64,000 nt of DNA from Craspedostauros australis (GCA_026770025.1 JAMXDE010000057.1:186001-250000), one strand, 5' to 3'; shown: positions 10,855-22,877, numbered from the stretch's first letter. Translations and numbers: made by a program. The notes: generated by a model from the sequence alone, not told the origin.

Positions 10855-10924
10855 ATAGATCAGGGCGAGCCCGCGAATCGTATCGTGCGAGGAAGACGAA
10901 CATCATTCAAGAGCAGCAGGCTGA

Positions 10925-13900
10925 ATGAGCGAGGAAGAGGAATTGAGAGAAATCCCTCTGTCCAACCCGACTATCAAGCAAGAAGAAGGTGCGAGTGAGA
11001 CTCCACCACGAGAAGAGAAGGAAGCAGCCGCGGCTACTGTCCTATCAGGCGCAGACGCAAGCGCGATCGACGAGACCGAAGAAGAACGGTCTGCAAGGCT
11101 ACACCGCGAGAAGGAGAGGATCCTCAAGGCGATCAAGCAAGAGGAGACTGGTGTGGCGGAGAGCATTCGCACAACCAAACGAAGTGGTAAAAGTGAGACA
11201 CCACCAGGAGGAGAATTTGTGAGCAAATCAACCCTCGCGCAACAACAGGCGAAAATCGAAGAATCGACAACACAGAAACAGACGGAAATCAAGGGCGCGA
11301 GCGCACCAACAACGAAACAACGAATCAACATGGCGACATCAGCCAACGTGAACAAGCGACGCATCAAGGCGCCGATGTTCAGCGGTGAACAGGAAGACTA
11401 CAGCGCATGGGAGTCCCAAGCGAAGGCATACGCTCGTGCACAGAAGACAAGAGACGTGATGTTGGGCAAGACCAAGGTGCCAACAGTGAGTGAGATCGCG
11501 GCAGCCGCCGGTGAAGCCAAGGAAGCAATGGAAGAGATCTACGAGCTGGGATGCGACTGCTTCAGCGATCTGATCCTCATGATGGATGCAGAGAAAGGAA
11601 AAGGCAAGCAGGCCATCCAGTACATCAACCAATGCATCTCCGACGACTACCCCGAAGGAGACGCACACGCAGCGTGGAACGTTCTCGCGGAGAAGTTCCG
11701 ACCATCCGATGCGGTGACGAAGATCAAACTCAAGCGCCAATTCAACAACGAAAAGATGAAGAGAGACACGGACCCCGAAATCTACATCACGCAACTTGAG
11801 AGTCTACGATCACGTCTCCACGATGTCAAGTACGAGATCACGGACGACGAAATGATCATGCAGATCCTCAGCACGGTGAGCAACGAGTACAGAACTCACA
11901 TCGTGAACTTCCAACACCAACTCACATTCAATCCGGAACTGGTTACCATCAACACGATCAGAGGAGTACTCCGCACTGCATACGCCACTCACAGAGGAGG
12001 CAAGGCATACGTTGACGACTTCCAAGACAGCAACACGAAGAGCAACGACACCGGCTTCACAAGCACCGGTAACTTCAAGGGTACTTGTCACAACTGTGGC
12101 GTGTATGGTCATAGATCCGCCGATTGTCCAGAACGCAAGAAATCGAACAACAAGAAAAACAACAACAACAACAACAAAATGAACGGAAAGCGCAACAACA
12201 ATCGCAACAAGGGAAGCGGCTTCAACGGAAAGTGCAACTACTGTGGTATCTTCGGACACCGCGAGGCGGAGTGCCGAAAGAAGAAGTTCAACGAGAACAA
12301 GAAGGCCAACGAACAAGCCAACGCGGCAACGGAAGGACACGACAAGAGCGGGCACGAGATGGTACTCTCTGCGAAGGACATGCCGCTCTGCATGTTGGTG
12401 TCCGACGACTACATCGAAGACTCCTTCTTCGATAACTTCGAGTGCGTCGGAAGTGACGACGAAGTACAGGACGATGAGATCGTCCCGGAGTGGCTCAGCG
12501 AGGAGCCAATCATCCACGAGGTGGATCCAAGACGCGAAGTGAGCTACGAATGCTGCTTCAACGCGCACGACCTGATCGGTTCATACGGCGACGAAGCTGA
12601 GATGGACGACGAGGCCAACGATAGCGACATCGAAGAGGCCATGAGCGATGACGACGACGACGCCGACGAGGACGGCGCAGATGAAGACAACGAAACAAAC
12701 CGCGGCGCGGCGCCGCCTCCTCCAGCAGCGGGGAACAACAGATCGGGCATCTTCGACGAGGATGACAGCGACGAATCCGAGGACGGCAATCATCCAAACG
12801 ACAGCTTCAATCCAAACGAGCGCGTCGTCTATCCAAGAGACATCGACTTCCCACCGATTGGGAATCCTAACGCCTCCAACTATCTTCATCGCCATGACAC
12901 CATTCCCTACGGAACAGCAACAGCGTTGATAATCCAGAAGCAACTCATCTTCGATGCCGTAATGGAAGCAGGAATGAACCTCTTCCCAGGGCATGTACAA
13001 GGAGTGCTCAGACCGATGTGGGTGAACATGATGAGATCCATCCTATCCGAGAACTTCAGATCAATCGAAGAGATTCTCGCCAATTCGGTCGTCATCAACC
13101 GCATATTGGAAGCGGACAACACGGAAACGATCCCAGAGACGGATCTACACTACATCCTTGGAGGATGCATGCGTGTACTCTTGCGAGAGCGATCACGCGT
13201 CCACCCATACGATCCAGCCACAGGATCACATCGAAGCAACACGATTCCATCGGACTACGCACAACTAACCAACAACATGGACGACGAGGAACATCGCAAT
13301 CCATACAACGAAGATGGAGTTCACGAAGACGACGATGACGGCAGCTTCAACGATGAAATAGCTGCGGCAGCCGTGGAGCAGCTCCACAAGCTGAGCACCA
13401 AGTACAAGGACAAGGTCAACAAGAACACCTGGCTTGCCGACAGCGGAGCCTCGTGTCACATCGTCAATTCAGACGCCGCCCTCTTCAACGTGCGGCACAT
13501 CAAGTCATTCGTCCAAGTGGGAGACAGCACGAAACTGGACTCTCCCAAAATGGGATCCATTCGCTTGAAGGTCAAGCAACGAAACAACACTGGCCACATC
13601 ATCCGGCTCGATGACGTGAAGTACACACCGAAAATGGCGGTGAACCTTTTCTCCACGAACAAGGCTCTGTACAACGGTTACCAGCTTGGTAGCAACGGCA
13701 TTCTGATGGACATCATCAACGGATCCGGAACGAAGATCGTGTTCGATCGAGTCTTCCCCACATCCAACGGATTCATCACGGGAGTGCAGATGCATCCCAT
13801 CATGCCAACGAACGACGACAAGGCTTGCACAGCCATCGTCAAGAACCCATCCAAGGAGATCAGCGCGGTGAACCTGCATCGAATGCTCGGCCACGCGCCA

Positions 13901-16900
13901 CTCGAAGCCATGAAGCGAACAGCCGCCCAATACGGATGGAAGATTATCGGCGAGATGCCGGTATGTCGCGACTGCGCGGTCGCGAACGCAAGAGTGAAGA
14001 ACATTCCGAAGGCAACCATTCCGAGAGCAACTCGCCGCGGCGAACGGCTCTTCATTGATATTAGTTACACTAAACACATAAGCTTCGGAGATAAACGCTA
14101 CTGGACCCTGATCGTGGACGACTGCACGGATCACTGCTGGAGTTTCTTTCTCAAGAACAAGAGTGATCAACCAGGGTACATCAAACGATTCATCCAAACA
14201 ATCAAGTCACAGACTGGTGACCAACAGATCATCTTCCGAGGTGACAACAGCGGAGAGAACAAATCCACGCAGGATATTCTCATCGATGCAGGACTCAACG
14301 TGAAATTCGAATTCACGGCATCGAATACACCGCAACAGAACGGCAGAGTGGAACGCAAGTTCGCGTACCTCTACACCAAGATCCGCTCCATGCTCAACGG
14401 AGCACAACTCGACAAAGAATATAGGCATGGCCTGTGGGCAGCAGCTGCAAGCACTGCCACCGCCATCGCCAACATCACCGTAGCGAAGAATCAAAAGGAG
14501 TCACCACATCGACAATTCTTCGGCAACGATCCACCATATGCGGATGCACTCCGCACTTTCGGAGAAGTGGGTGTTGTGAAGACTACCTACGGCGGAATTA
14601 CCGCCAAACTCAAGAATAGAGGAGAAGAGATGGTGTTCATCGGATATGCACACCAACATGCATCAGGGGTCTACAACATGTACAGACCATCGACCAAGTC
14701 ACTGATCTGCTCACGCGACATCAAGTGGCTCAACCAATCATACGGACAGTTCCGTGGCTGGGCACCAGCACCGAACATATCCAACGAAACAGGAACAACG
14801 GACGCAGACGGCTTCACAACCATCGGACGGAAGGGAGCAATGCCAAGGACGGCAACGCGTCAAACACCGGAAGCGAAGAGAGTATCCTTTGCTGACAGCA
14901 TCAGGTACTATATCCTATCGGACAGCGACGATGAGGATAATGAGGACGACGGAGTAGTGACTCAACTAGTCCACAACAACGAGGAAGATCGGAGCGAATC
15001 CAATCATGAGGATGACGAGATCCTACCATCCGGCGACGAAGCCGATGATGATACAGGCGTCACCCCTCCGAACACACCAGCGAGGTCTACACATGGTACA
15101 CCATCCAAGTCTCCACCGAGCAAACCAAACAAGCGTGACATAGCTAGAAAGGAGAGGATCCGACGTCACGAAGCACGAGGCAGGAAGGGAGAAACCAATC
15201 CCAAGTCAACTACAGGGAAGAGTATTCCCAGAGCTCTACGTGAGCTCGAAGACTTCAACGAACGAGGTCGAAAGGAAGAAGGCTATGAGAGCGATCCATC
15301 ATCCAACGAAGACAGTGATGAACTCAGCGACGAGGAGATTGACGACTCCAACAACGAAACTACAGATGACGAAGAAATCATGGATGAAGGAGAGATTGAG
15401 ATCACTCACTATAGCACAACAGGACTGTACGGAATGAATGCAATCATTACCGAATCACCAGCGATCGACATCGGATTGTCGATGCAGGACGAGAACAAAG
15501 AACCAGAGAAGCACATCGAACCAACGACGTTCGATGGAGCCTTCAATCATCCAGACCCTATCCATCAAAAGGGATATCGAGCAGCCATCAAGAAGGAGTT
15601 CGACTCCATGGACACACGCAAAGTGTACAGCAAGATCAAACGAGACGCCATCCCACGCGGCCGCAGATGCTGCAAATGCAAATGGGTCTTCAAGCTGAAG
15701 CGTGACGGCACACATCGAGCGCGGCTCGTTGCATGTGGCTATTCACAAGTCGCAGGAGTGGACTTCCAAGAGCACTACTCACCCGTCATCCATGACGTGA
15801 CCTATCGGGTCATGATGGTGATCATGCTGATCAAGAAGATGGACTGCGCACTCGTCGATGTCGTAACGGCATTCCTACATGGAGACCTCGACGAGGAGAT
15901 CTACATGAACTGTCCCAATGGGATGGATCATCAACCAGACGAAGCCCTGACCCTACACAAGCCAATCTACGGACTTGTGCAGAGCGCCAGGCAATGGTTC
16001 AAGATGTTGGTATCGACCCTCAAGAATATCAACTTCGAACAGAGCGCGGCAGACCCGTGCCTGTTCTACAGGAAGACGAACGAAGGAAGCATGATCGTGG
16101 CCATCTACGTGGACGATTGCTTCTGCTGTGGAGACTCCAAGGCACTGGAGACATTCCTGAAGGACATCCAAGGCAGCAAGTTCAAAGTGACAATCGAGCG
16201 CGGACTCGGAGACTACCTCAGCTGCAACATCGAACTGAACCATGACAAGACTAGAGCGACATTGCGTCAACCACACCTCATCCGACATCTCATCGAAGAG
16301 TTCGGAACCAAGGTTGAGAAGATGCAGCGCTATGGGACACCGGGAACCCCGGGTCAAATCATCGTACGACCATCCGAAGATAACGGACTGCAGAAGGTTG
16401 GAGCGGAAGAACATGCCGAATACCGCCGAGGCGTCGGTATGCTACTCTTCCTCATCAAGCACTCGCGACCGGATATCGCGAACCCTGTGAGGGAACTCTC
16501 CAAGGTATTGATCGGGCCCACCAAGGCCGCAATGAAGGAGATGTATCGGATCATCAAGTATGTGATCGATACAAAGGACTATGGATTGAAGATCCATCCA
16601 GCGCGTCCAGACGACGACGGCTGGGACATGGAGCTCTTTTGCGATAGCGAATATGCAGGAGACAAGAACACGAGAATCAGCGTAGGGGGATTCATCCTAT
16701 ACCTGTGCAAGGTGCCAATCCTTTGGCGATCCAAGGCACAGAAGGCCGTCACACTCAGCTCATCCGAAGCAGAATACGTTGCCCTTTCCGAAGCGGCAAA
16801 GGAAATCTTCTTCGTCGTGCAGCTACTCGAAAGTGTGGGCGTCCCAGTGAAGACACCGATCAAGGTCCGTGTGGACAACATCGGAGCGATCTTCATCGCC

Positions 16901-17104
16901 AAGAACCCATCGACATCCCAACGATCGCGGCACATCGACGTGCGCCATCACTACGTGAGGAACATGGTAATCAACAAAACCATCGAAATCATTTTCGTCA
17001 AATCCGAGCAGAACACGAGCGACGGATTCACCAAGAACATCAAGGCCGACTTGCAACGTGAACATGAGAAGTCGTACCTTGACACATCCAGAACATTCGA
17101 ATGA
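10925..17104 (+). CDS. Element A Gag-Pol polyprotein
   Basis: 2059 residues, uninterrupted. The start is the ATG shared by C and D (MSEEEELREIPL). Gag capsid-like region at about 120-350. Two CCHC zinc knuckles at about 388 (CHNCGVYGH) and 437 (CNYCGIFGH). A long Asp/Glu-rich linker at about 480-830. Aspartic protease DSGASC at 839. Integrase with HX4H from 985 and CRDC, catalytic D1045, D1107, E1143 (D-X35-E), followed by TPQQNGRVERK context. An acidic linker, then copia-type reverse transcriptase with YVDD at about 1728-1731, and RNase H (DSEYAGD, SSSEAEYVAL, RSRHIDVRHH). All catalytic residues seen are intact, so the protein could be active. Gag and Pol are in one frame with no frameshift or stop between them. 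Confidence 0.93.
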   Translation: MSEEEELREIPLSNPTIKQEEGASETPPREEKEAAAATVLSGADASAIDETEEERSARLHREKERILKAIKQEETGVAESIRTTKRSGKSETPPGGEFVSKSTLAQQQAKIEESTTQKQTEIKGASAPTTKQRINMATSANVNKRRIKAPMFSGEQEDYSAWESQAKAYARAQKTRDVMLGKTKVPTVSEIAAAAGEAKEAMEEIYELGCDCFSDLILMMDAEKGKGKQAIQYINQCISDDYPEGDAHAAWNVLAEKFRPSDAVTKIKLKRQFNNEKMKRDTDPEIYITQLESLRSRLHDVKYEITDDEMIMQILSTVSNEYRTHIVNFQHQLTFNPELVTINTIRGVLRTAYATHRGGKAYVDDFQDSNTKSNDTGFTSTGNFKGTCHNCGVYGHRSADCPERKKSNNKKNNNNNNKMNGKRNNNRNKGSGFNGKCNYCGIFGHREAECRKKKFNENKKANEQANAATEGHDKSGHEMVLSAKDMPLCMLVSDDYIEDSFFDNFECVGSDDEVQDDEIVPEWLSEEPIIHEVDPRREVSYECCFNAHDLIGSYGDEAEMDDEANDSDIEEAMSDDDDDADEDGADEDNETNRGAAPPPPAAGNNRSGIFDEDDSDESEDGNHPNDSFNPNERVVYPRDIDFPPIGNPNASNYLHRHDTIPYGTATALIIQKQLIFDAVMEAGMNLFPGHVQGVLRPMWVNMMRSILSENFRSIEEILANSVVINRILEADNTETIPETDLHYILGGCMRVLLRERSRVHPYDPATGSHRSNTIPSDYAQLTNNMDDEEHRNPYNEDGVHEDDDDGSFNDEIAAAAVEQLHKLSTKYKDKVNKNTWLADSGASCHIVNSDAALFNVRHIKSFVQVGDSTKLDSPKMGSIRLKVKQRNNTGHIIRLDDVKYTPKMAVNLFSTNKALYNGYQLGSNGILMDIINGSGTKIVFDRVFPTSNGFITGVQMHPIMPTNDDKACTAIVKNPSKEISAVNLHRMLGHAPLEAMKRTAAQYGWKIIGEMPVCRDCAVANARVKNIPKATIPRATRRGERLFIDISYTKHISFGDKRYWTLIVDDCTDHCWSFFLKNKSDQPGYIKRFIQTIKSQTGDQQIIFRGDNSGENKSTQDILIDAGLNVKFEFTASNTPQQNGRVERKFAYLYTKIRSMLNGAQLDKEYRHGLWAAAASTATAIANITVAKNQKESPHRQFFGNDPPYADALRTFGEVGVVKTTYGGITAKLKNRGEEMVFIGYAHQHASGVYNMYRPSTKSLICSRDIKWLNQSYGQFRGWAPAPNISNETGTTDADGFTTIGRKGAMPRTATRQTPEAKRVSFADSIRYYILSDSDDEDNEDDGVVTQLVHNNEEDRSESNHEDDEILPSGDEADDDTGVTPPNTPARSTHGTPSKSPPSKPNKRDIARKERIRRHEARGRKGETNPKSTTGKSIPRALRELEDFNERGRKEEGYESDPSSNEDSDELSDEEIDDSNNETTDDEEIMDEGEIEITHYSTTGLYGMNAIITESPAIDIGLSMQDENKEPEKHIEPTTFDGAFNHPDPIHQKGYRAAIKKEFDSMDTRKVYSKIKRDAIPRGRRCCKCKWVFKLKRDGTHRARLVACGYSQVAGVDFQEHYSPVIHDVTYRVMMVIMLIKKMDCALVDVVTAFLHGDLDEEIYMNCPNGMDHQPDEALTLHKPIYGLVQSARQWFKMLVSTLKNINFEQSAADPCLFYRKTNEGSMIVAIYVDDCFCCGDSKALETFLKDIQGSKFKVTIERGLGDYLSCNIELNHDKTRATLRQPHLIRHLIEEFGTKVEKMQRYGTPGTPGQIIVRPSEDNGLQKVGAEEHAEYRRGVGMLLFLIKHSRPDIANPVRELSKVLIGPTKAAMKEMYRIIKYVIDTKDYGLKIHPARPDDDGWDMELFCDSEYAGDKNTRISVGGFILYLCKVPILWRSKAQKAVTLSSSEAEYVALSEAAKEIFFVVQLLESVGVPVKTPIKVRVDNIGAIFIAKNPSTSQRSRHIDVRHHYVRNMVINKTIEIIFVKSEQNTSDGFTKNIKADLQREHEKSYLDTSRTFE

Positions 17105-17124
17105 CCGAATGCACACAGGAAGGG

Positions 17125-17910
17125 TGTTGAGATGTACATGTGAGTATATGTCGAGATGTACGTGTATATGTGCATCGTTCACCCGTTATTCTCTCATACG
17201 CACTTGAACGGTATAACTACATTCGTGTCGATAGTATACTGTGATTCGTCAGAATTACAGGGGAAATGGAACACACGAAAAGGGGCAAGATTTCTGGAGG
17301 AAATTTGCAAATGACGATTTCTGAGAGAATTGGAAGATCGTCCGTCCATCCATCAATGGTACCAAGAGAATCTCGAGGTACTTCCCAACTAAACCTCAGA
17401 TGACGATATCATCTGACAGACCACTGCATCACCAATGGAACGTGACATCTGGAGAGCAGAAGGACGCCTACTGACGTCGACAGGATGTCATCATGTCACC
17501 ACGTCGACATCTGTCTCCAAGTCAGAGCAGGAGGCGAAGATCCGATGACCCATGAAGATCATGGATACAGAAGGTGAACTTCAAATGGCGAGTACTCATG
17601 GAGTAGGAGCCAGTACTGAATGAACGGAGTGTCGAATACGGAGTACGTATCGAACACGGAGTATCGTGCGCGACGAGCACACGATGTTGAGAGAGAGAGA
17701 ATACAGAAAGGAGCGAGAGAGCATCTCGCGTACCGACTCATAGTCAGAGACTGAATCTACGAAACAGATTGAAGCAACGAGAGCATCGGGCGAGAGAACG
17801 GCGTACACCGAGAGCATCGGAGTAGCCAACTAATGAAATAGCAAACAGACGACTATCAACCAACACCATCTTCCACGATTGTAGGTTACCGTGAGCGGAA
17901 CTTGCCAACA
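17125..17910 (+). repeat. 3' LTR of element A (786 bp)
   Basis: Begins TGTTGAGATGTACATG and ends GGAACTTGCCAACA. Differs from the 5' LTR by substitutions and a one-base indel, many near its 3' end (for example AAC against GCC near 17775). Confidence 0.9.
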
Positions 17911-18133
17911 TCTCCTCTTGCTTGATCGCCTTGAGGATCCTCTCCTTCTCCCGATGTTGCCTTGCAGACCGTTCCTCTTCGGTCTCGTCGATCGCGCTTG
18001 CGTCTTCGCCTGATAGGACAGTAGCCGCGGCTGCTTCCTTCTCTTCTCGTGGTGGAGTCTCACTCGCACCTTCTTCTTGCTTGATAGTCGGGTTGGACAG
18101 AGGGATGTCTCTCAATTCCTCTTCCTCGCTCAT
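17911..18133 (-). pseudogene. Gag N-terminal fragment of element B
   Basis: About 74 codons matching the N-terminus of the element A Gag (MSEEEELRDIPL), ending after the KQEE region at the junction with element A's LTR. No complete domain. Confidence 0.85.
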
Positions 18134-18215
18134 TCAGCCTGCTGCTCTTGAATGATGTTCGTCTTCCTCGCACGATACGATTCGCGGGCTCGCCCTGATC
18201 TATCGTTTATAAACG

Positions 18216-19002
18216 TGTTGGCAAGTTCCGCGCATGGTAACCTACAATCGTGGAAGATGGTGTTGGTTGATAGTCTTCTGTTTGCTATTTCATTAGTTGG
18301 CTACTCCGATGCTCTCGGTGTACGCCCGTTCTCTCGCCCGATGCTCTCGGCGCTTCAATCTGTTTCGTAGATTTGGTCTCCGACTATGAGTCGGTACGCG
18401 AGATGCTCTCTCGCTCCTTTCTGTATTCTCTCTCTCTCAACATCGTGTGCTCGTCGCGCACGATACTCCGTGTTCGATACGTACTCCGTATTCGACACTC
18501 CGTTCATTCAGTACTGGCTCCTACTCCATGAGTACTCGCCATTTGAAGTTCACCTTCAGTATCCATGATCTTCATGGGTCATCGGATCTTCGCCTCCTGC
18601 TCTGACTTGGAGACAGATGTCGACGTGGTGACACGATGACATCCTGTCGACGTCAGTAGGCGTCCTTCTGCTCTCCAGATGTCACGTTCCATTGGTGATG
18701 CAGTAGTCTGTCAGATGATATCGTCATCTGAGGTTTAGTTGGGAAGTACCTCGAGATTCTCTTGGTACCATTGATGGATGGACGGACGATCTTCCAATTC
18801 TCTCAGAAATCGTCATTTGCAAATTTCCTCCAGAAATCTTGCCCCTTTTCGTGTGTTCCGTTTCCCCTGTAATTCTGACGAATCACAGTATACTATCGAC
18901 ACGAATGTAGTTATACCGTCCAAGTGCGTATGAGAGAATAGCGGGTGAACGATGCACATATATACGTACATCTTGACATATACTCATATGTACATCTCGA
19001 CA
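18216..19002 (-). repeat. 5' LTR of element B (787 bp)
   Basis: On the minus strand it starts TGTCGAGATGTACATATG and ends TTGCCAACA. Full length. Confidence 0.88.
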
Positions 19003-20808
19003 AGCGAGGGATATGTGACGCCTGAAGAGACCATCACAACTCCACCGGAAACAGGAGGACCCGACTTCCACACAGACGGGTCAATATTCAACAGAGATAT
19101 CGCAGGTATGATGATAGACACACCTCATGGAATGATGAGACTAGATGACATCATCGCTGCGGACCAGGCATTGAAGGACGAACAAAATGAGGGCGGAGCG
19201 GAACACGCGAATGTCGCAATGCTCCTAGACCCCACCACATTCGAAGACTGCTGGGATCATGCGGATCCCAACAAAAGAAAGAAATGGCGTGAAGCTATCA
19301 ACAAAGAGTTCTATGATATGGCCAGAAGGAAAGTATGGGAGAAAATCAAGAAGGACTAGATGCCGAAGGATCGGCGGTGTGTGAAGACCAAATGGGTCTT
19401 CAAGAAAAAGAGAAATGGGGTATTCCGCGCCAGACTCGTGGCATGCGGATACTCGCAAATCGCAGGAGTCGACTTCTCAGCACACCACGCACCAGTGATA
19501 CATGATGCAACATATCGAATCATGCTCACGATGAAGATGATATTACACATGGACAGTATCATCATCGACTTTGAGACAGCATTCTTGCATGGAGACCTCG
19601 ATGAAGAGATCTACATGCAATGCCCAAAGGGTATGAGGCACGAAGCCGACGAATGCCTGCTACTCAAGAAAACCATCTACGGACTCGTGCAGAGCGCGAG
19701 ACAATGGAACAAGAAGCTCGTCGACATCCTGTTCAAATTGGGGTTCAGACAGAGCGAGGTGGACCCTTGCCTACTGATTCGGAATCAGGAAGGGAGACTG
19801 CTACTGATCGGCACCTATGTGGACGATTGCCTCTGCATCGGAGAGGAGCAGGAATTGAAGAAGCTTGTGAAGGATATCCGAGCGGAACGATTCGGAGTCA
19901 AGGTGGAGGAAGATCTCGAAGACTACCTGAGCTGCAAGATCATCTTCAATCACGACAAGACGAACTGTTGGGTGAACCAACCACACATCCTAAAGAACAT
20001 CATCGATACGTTCGGAAGCGATGTGGTGAAGCTGCAACGATACGGAACGCCTGGGACACCAGGGCAGGGCATCCAAAGGCAAAGCGATGCACCCAAAGTG
20101 GACAAGCAGCGACACAGCAGATACCGAAGCGGAGTTGGTATGCTGCTATACCTGGTGAAACACTCTCGACCCGACATCGCCAACGCAGTGCGAGAACTGA
20201 CCAAGGTATTGGATGGGCCAACGGCCGCAGCATACAAGGAGATGCTACGAGTCATGAAGTTCGTGTGGGACACGAGAGAATATGGACTGAAGATGAAACC
20301 AAGTCCACTGACCAACGATGCATGGAAGATTGCAATATACACCGACAGTGAATTCGCAGGTGACAAAGACAATCGCATCAGCGTAGGAGGGCACATCGTC
20401 CTACTACAAGGAGTGCCAATCATATGGAGATCAAAGGCACAACGGAGCGTAACACTCAGCTCGACGGAAGCAGAGTACGTTGCCCTGTCGGAAGCAGGAA
20501 AGGAAATTCGCTTCGTGACACAATTGATGAACGACATCGGACTGAAGATGCACAGGCCAGCAGATGTGATGGTCGACAACGTCGGAACGATCTTCATCGC
20601 CTCCAACCCATCAACGTCCGCAAGGACAAGGCACATCGACATCCGACATCATTTCATTCGAGAACTGATTACAAATGGAGAGGCCAGAACCAAGTTTGTG
20701 CGTTCTGAAGACAACATCGCAGACGGCTTTACGAAGAATACCAAAAAGGAGACCTACGAAAAGCACAAGGATCACTACATCCAACTGCGTTCCACAATGG
20801 ATCAGTAA
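19003..20808 (+). pseudogene. Element G pol remnant (RT-RNase H) with a nonsense codon
   Basis: Reads in the frame of element E from GYVTPEETI, through the RT (FETAFLHGDLDEEIYM, GTYVDDCLCIG) to the RNase H end (DSEFAGDKDNRISVGG, STEAEYVALSEAGKE). A TAG at 19357-19359, where element E has an Arg codon before MP-RR, splits the frame. No gag, protease or integrase remains. Not functional alone. Confidence 0.88.
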
Positions 20809-20882
20809 CGGAGAGGAGAGGACGCGAAATTATGAGAATGTGAGAGTGTGAGTAATGTGTTGTCGATGCGACAATGGAAGGG

Positions 20883-21564
20883 TGTCAGGAATCGAGGGTA
20901 CGACTCTGTCGAAAAGATACCCATGATTGCCGCAACTCCCAACATTATTTGTCACACCTTTGGATATTATTCATCACACCATTGAACATTGTCCATTCTA
21001 CCCACGACACGAATCACACGTGAATGACCTCAGTCTTACCAAGCAAACAAGCCTGTCCTCTATGAATCAAGAAAAGGCCACGACATCTAAATCATGTGAA
21101 GGAAGATGATGACCGACACATTGGTGATCACCCCATCTGGAGATCATGGCACGTGTCACCCACAGACTAGAACAACTCAGAAAGGGCATCATCCATGACA
21201 CCAATCATGACACCAATCGTAAAGTTCGGTGTCAGGAGATCAAGAGAGAAACGCAAGACTGTGGAATCGTACCGCAGGGAATGTAGAATAAGGATATGCA
21301 CGACGAGGTGCATGGAAAGAATGCCTACGGATATGCACGACGAGACGCATGACAAGGATGCCTGCGGATATGATCTCATGTATGCAAGCGAAGATTCATG
21401 ATGATGAGATGCATGAACGCAACAGTATAACACGATGCTGCTACAGAAGATGCTATATGAGAAACGAAAGGCAAAGGAGCTGAAGAGAATGAGCTCACAG
21501 TTCTGAACCAGTACGATCTAACAACCTATTAGTTCCTACTAACACTAACCCCGGATTTCCAACA
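20883..21564 (+). repeat. 3' LTR of element G (682 bp)
   Basis: Begins TGTCAGGAATCGAGGGTACG and ends CCCCGGATTTCCAACA, like the family 2 LTRs of element E but diverged in the middle. Preceded by GGAAGGG, the same polypurine tract as in A and E. Confidence 0.8.
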
Positions 21565-21565
21565 A

Positions 21566-21865
21566 TCAGTCGAACATCTGTTCGCAGTTCGTGAGCATGC
21601 GTTTGATGCAGGACCGTGCGCTGATTTGCATTGTGCCGTCGCTGTCTCTTCCGAAGTCTGCTCCTAGATGGTAGGAGATGGGGCCGACACCCTTGAGCTT
21701 GTAGCCATACTGCGATGTGAGCGTGTCGAAGAACGAGTGTGGGTCAGACATGACTGCCATGAGATCGTCCACGTATACGCAAACGTATTCCCAGTGCGGA
21801 CCTGCGTCGTGCATCCACACATCGGGGTCAGACCTGCACTGTTGGAAGCCCATGTCTCGGAGGGT
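21566..21865 (-). pseudogene. Copia reverse transcriptase fragment of another family
   Basis: On the minus strand about 100 codons read as part of an RT: FQQCRSDPDVWMHDAG, then VCVYVDDLMAVMSD with the YVDD box, then YHLGADFGRDSDG. The sequence is unlike families 1-3. It is clipped on both sides by family 2-type LTR ends. Confidence 0.75.
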
Positions 21866-22177
21866 TGTTCGGAATCGAGGGTACGACTTTGTCGGAATAC
21901 CCATGAATACCGCATCTCCCAACATTATTCGTCACATGTTTGAATATGATTCGTCACGCCTTTGAATACCATGTCATTACGACTATGCTGAAGGACACGA
22001 ACGTGATTGATACCAGTCCTACCACGAAGAGGGTAGTCTGTCCTCTGGTAATGAAAGAACCACACCAAAAGCGGATCAGGAGGTCCCGATACCAAACCAA
22101 CCATGGCAACCATGCAGACGACGACGTCGATCAGAACAGACAGCAGGGAAATGGGCAAGTGATGCACCCTCTCCGGG
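21866..22177 (+). repeat. Partial family 2-like LTR, cut by element C
   Basis: Starts TGTTCGGAATCGAGGG and follows the family 2 LTR (including CAGACGACGACGTCGATCAG) until the LTR of element C begins at 22178. Confidence 0.7.
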
Positions 22178-22877
22178 TGTCGAGATGTACATGTGAGTAT
22201 ATGTCAAGATGTACGTATATATGTGCATCGTTCACCCGTTATTCTCTCATACGCACTTGGACGGTATAACTATACTCGTGTCGATAGTATACTGTGATTC
22301 GTCAGAATTACAGGGGAAATGGAACACACGAAAAGGAGCAAGATTTCTGGAGGAAATTTGCAAATGATGATTTCTGAGAGAATTAGAAGATCGTCCGTCC
22401 ATCCATCAATGGTACCAAGAGAATCTCGAGGTACTTCCCAACTAAACCTCAGATGACGATATCATCTGACAGACTGCTGCATCACCAATGGAACATGACA
22501 TCTGGAGAGCAGAAGGACGCCTACTGACGTCGACAGGATGTCATCATGTCACCACGTCGACATCTGTCTCCGAGTCAGAGCAGGAGGTGAAGATCCGATG
22601 ACCGAAGGACATCAGCATCATGGATACAGAAGGTGAACTTCAAATGGCGAGTACTCATGGAGTAGGAGCCAGTAGTGAATGTACAGAGTGTCGAATGCAG
22701 AGTACGCATCGAACACGGAGTATCATGTAGCACGAGCACACGATGTTGAGAGAGAGAGAATACAGAGAAGAGCGAGAGAGCATCTCGCGTACCGACTCAT
22801 AGTCGGAGACCGAATCTACGAAACAGATTGAAGCGCCGAGAGCATCGGGCAAGAGAATGGCGTACACCGAGAGTATC

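Larger units (their letters stand above)
10056..17910 (+). mobile_element. Element A: full-length family 1 Ty1/copia retrotransposon
   Basis: Two LTRs (10056-10842 and 17125-17910) flank one long gag-pol ORF in copia order (PR, IN, RT, RNase H). A polypurine AGGAAGGG precedes the 3' LTR. The LTRs differ at roughly 2% of sites. The flanks are TTTTC on the left and TCTCC on the right, so no target duplication is present. The right flank is the gag of element B in reverse. This suggests recombination with another copy after insertion. Confidence 0.9.
17911..19002 (-). mobile_element. Element B: truncated family 1 element
   Basis: Minus strand: 5' LTR 19002-18216, leader with the CGTTTATAAACG palindrome at 18215-18204, then the first codons of gag from the ATG at 18133, cut off at 17911 exactly where the 3' LTR of element A ends. 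The rest of B is absent from the window. Its LTR abuts the interrupted family 2 element G on the right. Head-to-head with A's 3' LTR, it makes a roughly 787-bp inverted repeat with a 305-bp spacer. Confidence 0.85.
19003..21564 (+). mobile_element. Element G: 3' half of a family 2 copia element
   Basis: Retains the RT-RNase H end of pol (19003-20808) and a 3' LTR (20883-21564). The 5' part is missing because the sequence is broken at the LTR of element B. The pol matches element E closely, which fixes the family. Confidence 0.85.

Noticed and set aside
18952..19359. A new gene starting in the LTR of B and running into pol of G
   Set aside because: Chance read-through of an LTR into the broken element G; it ends at the TAG in pol.
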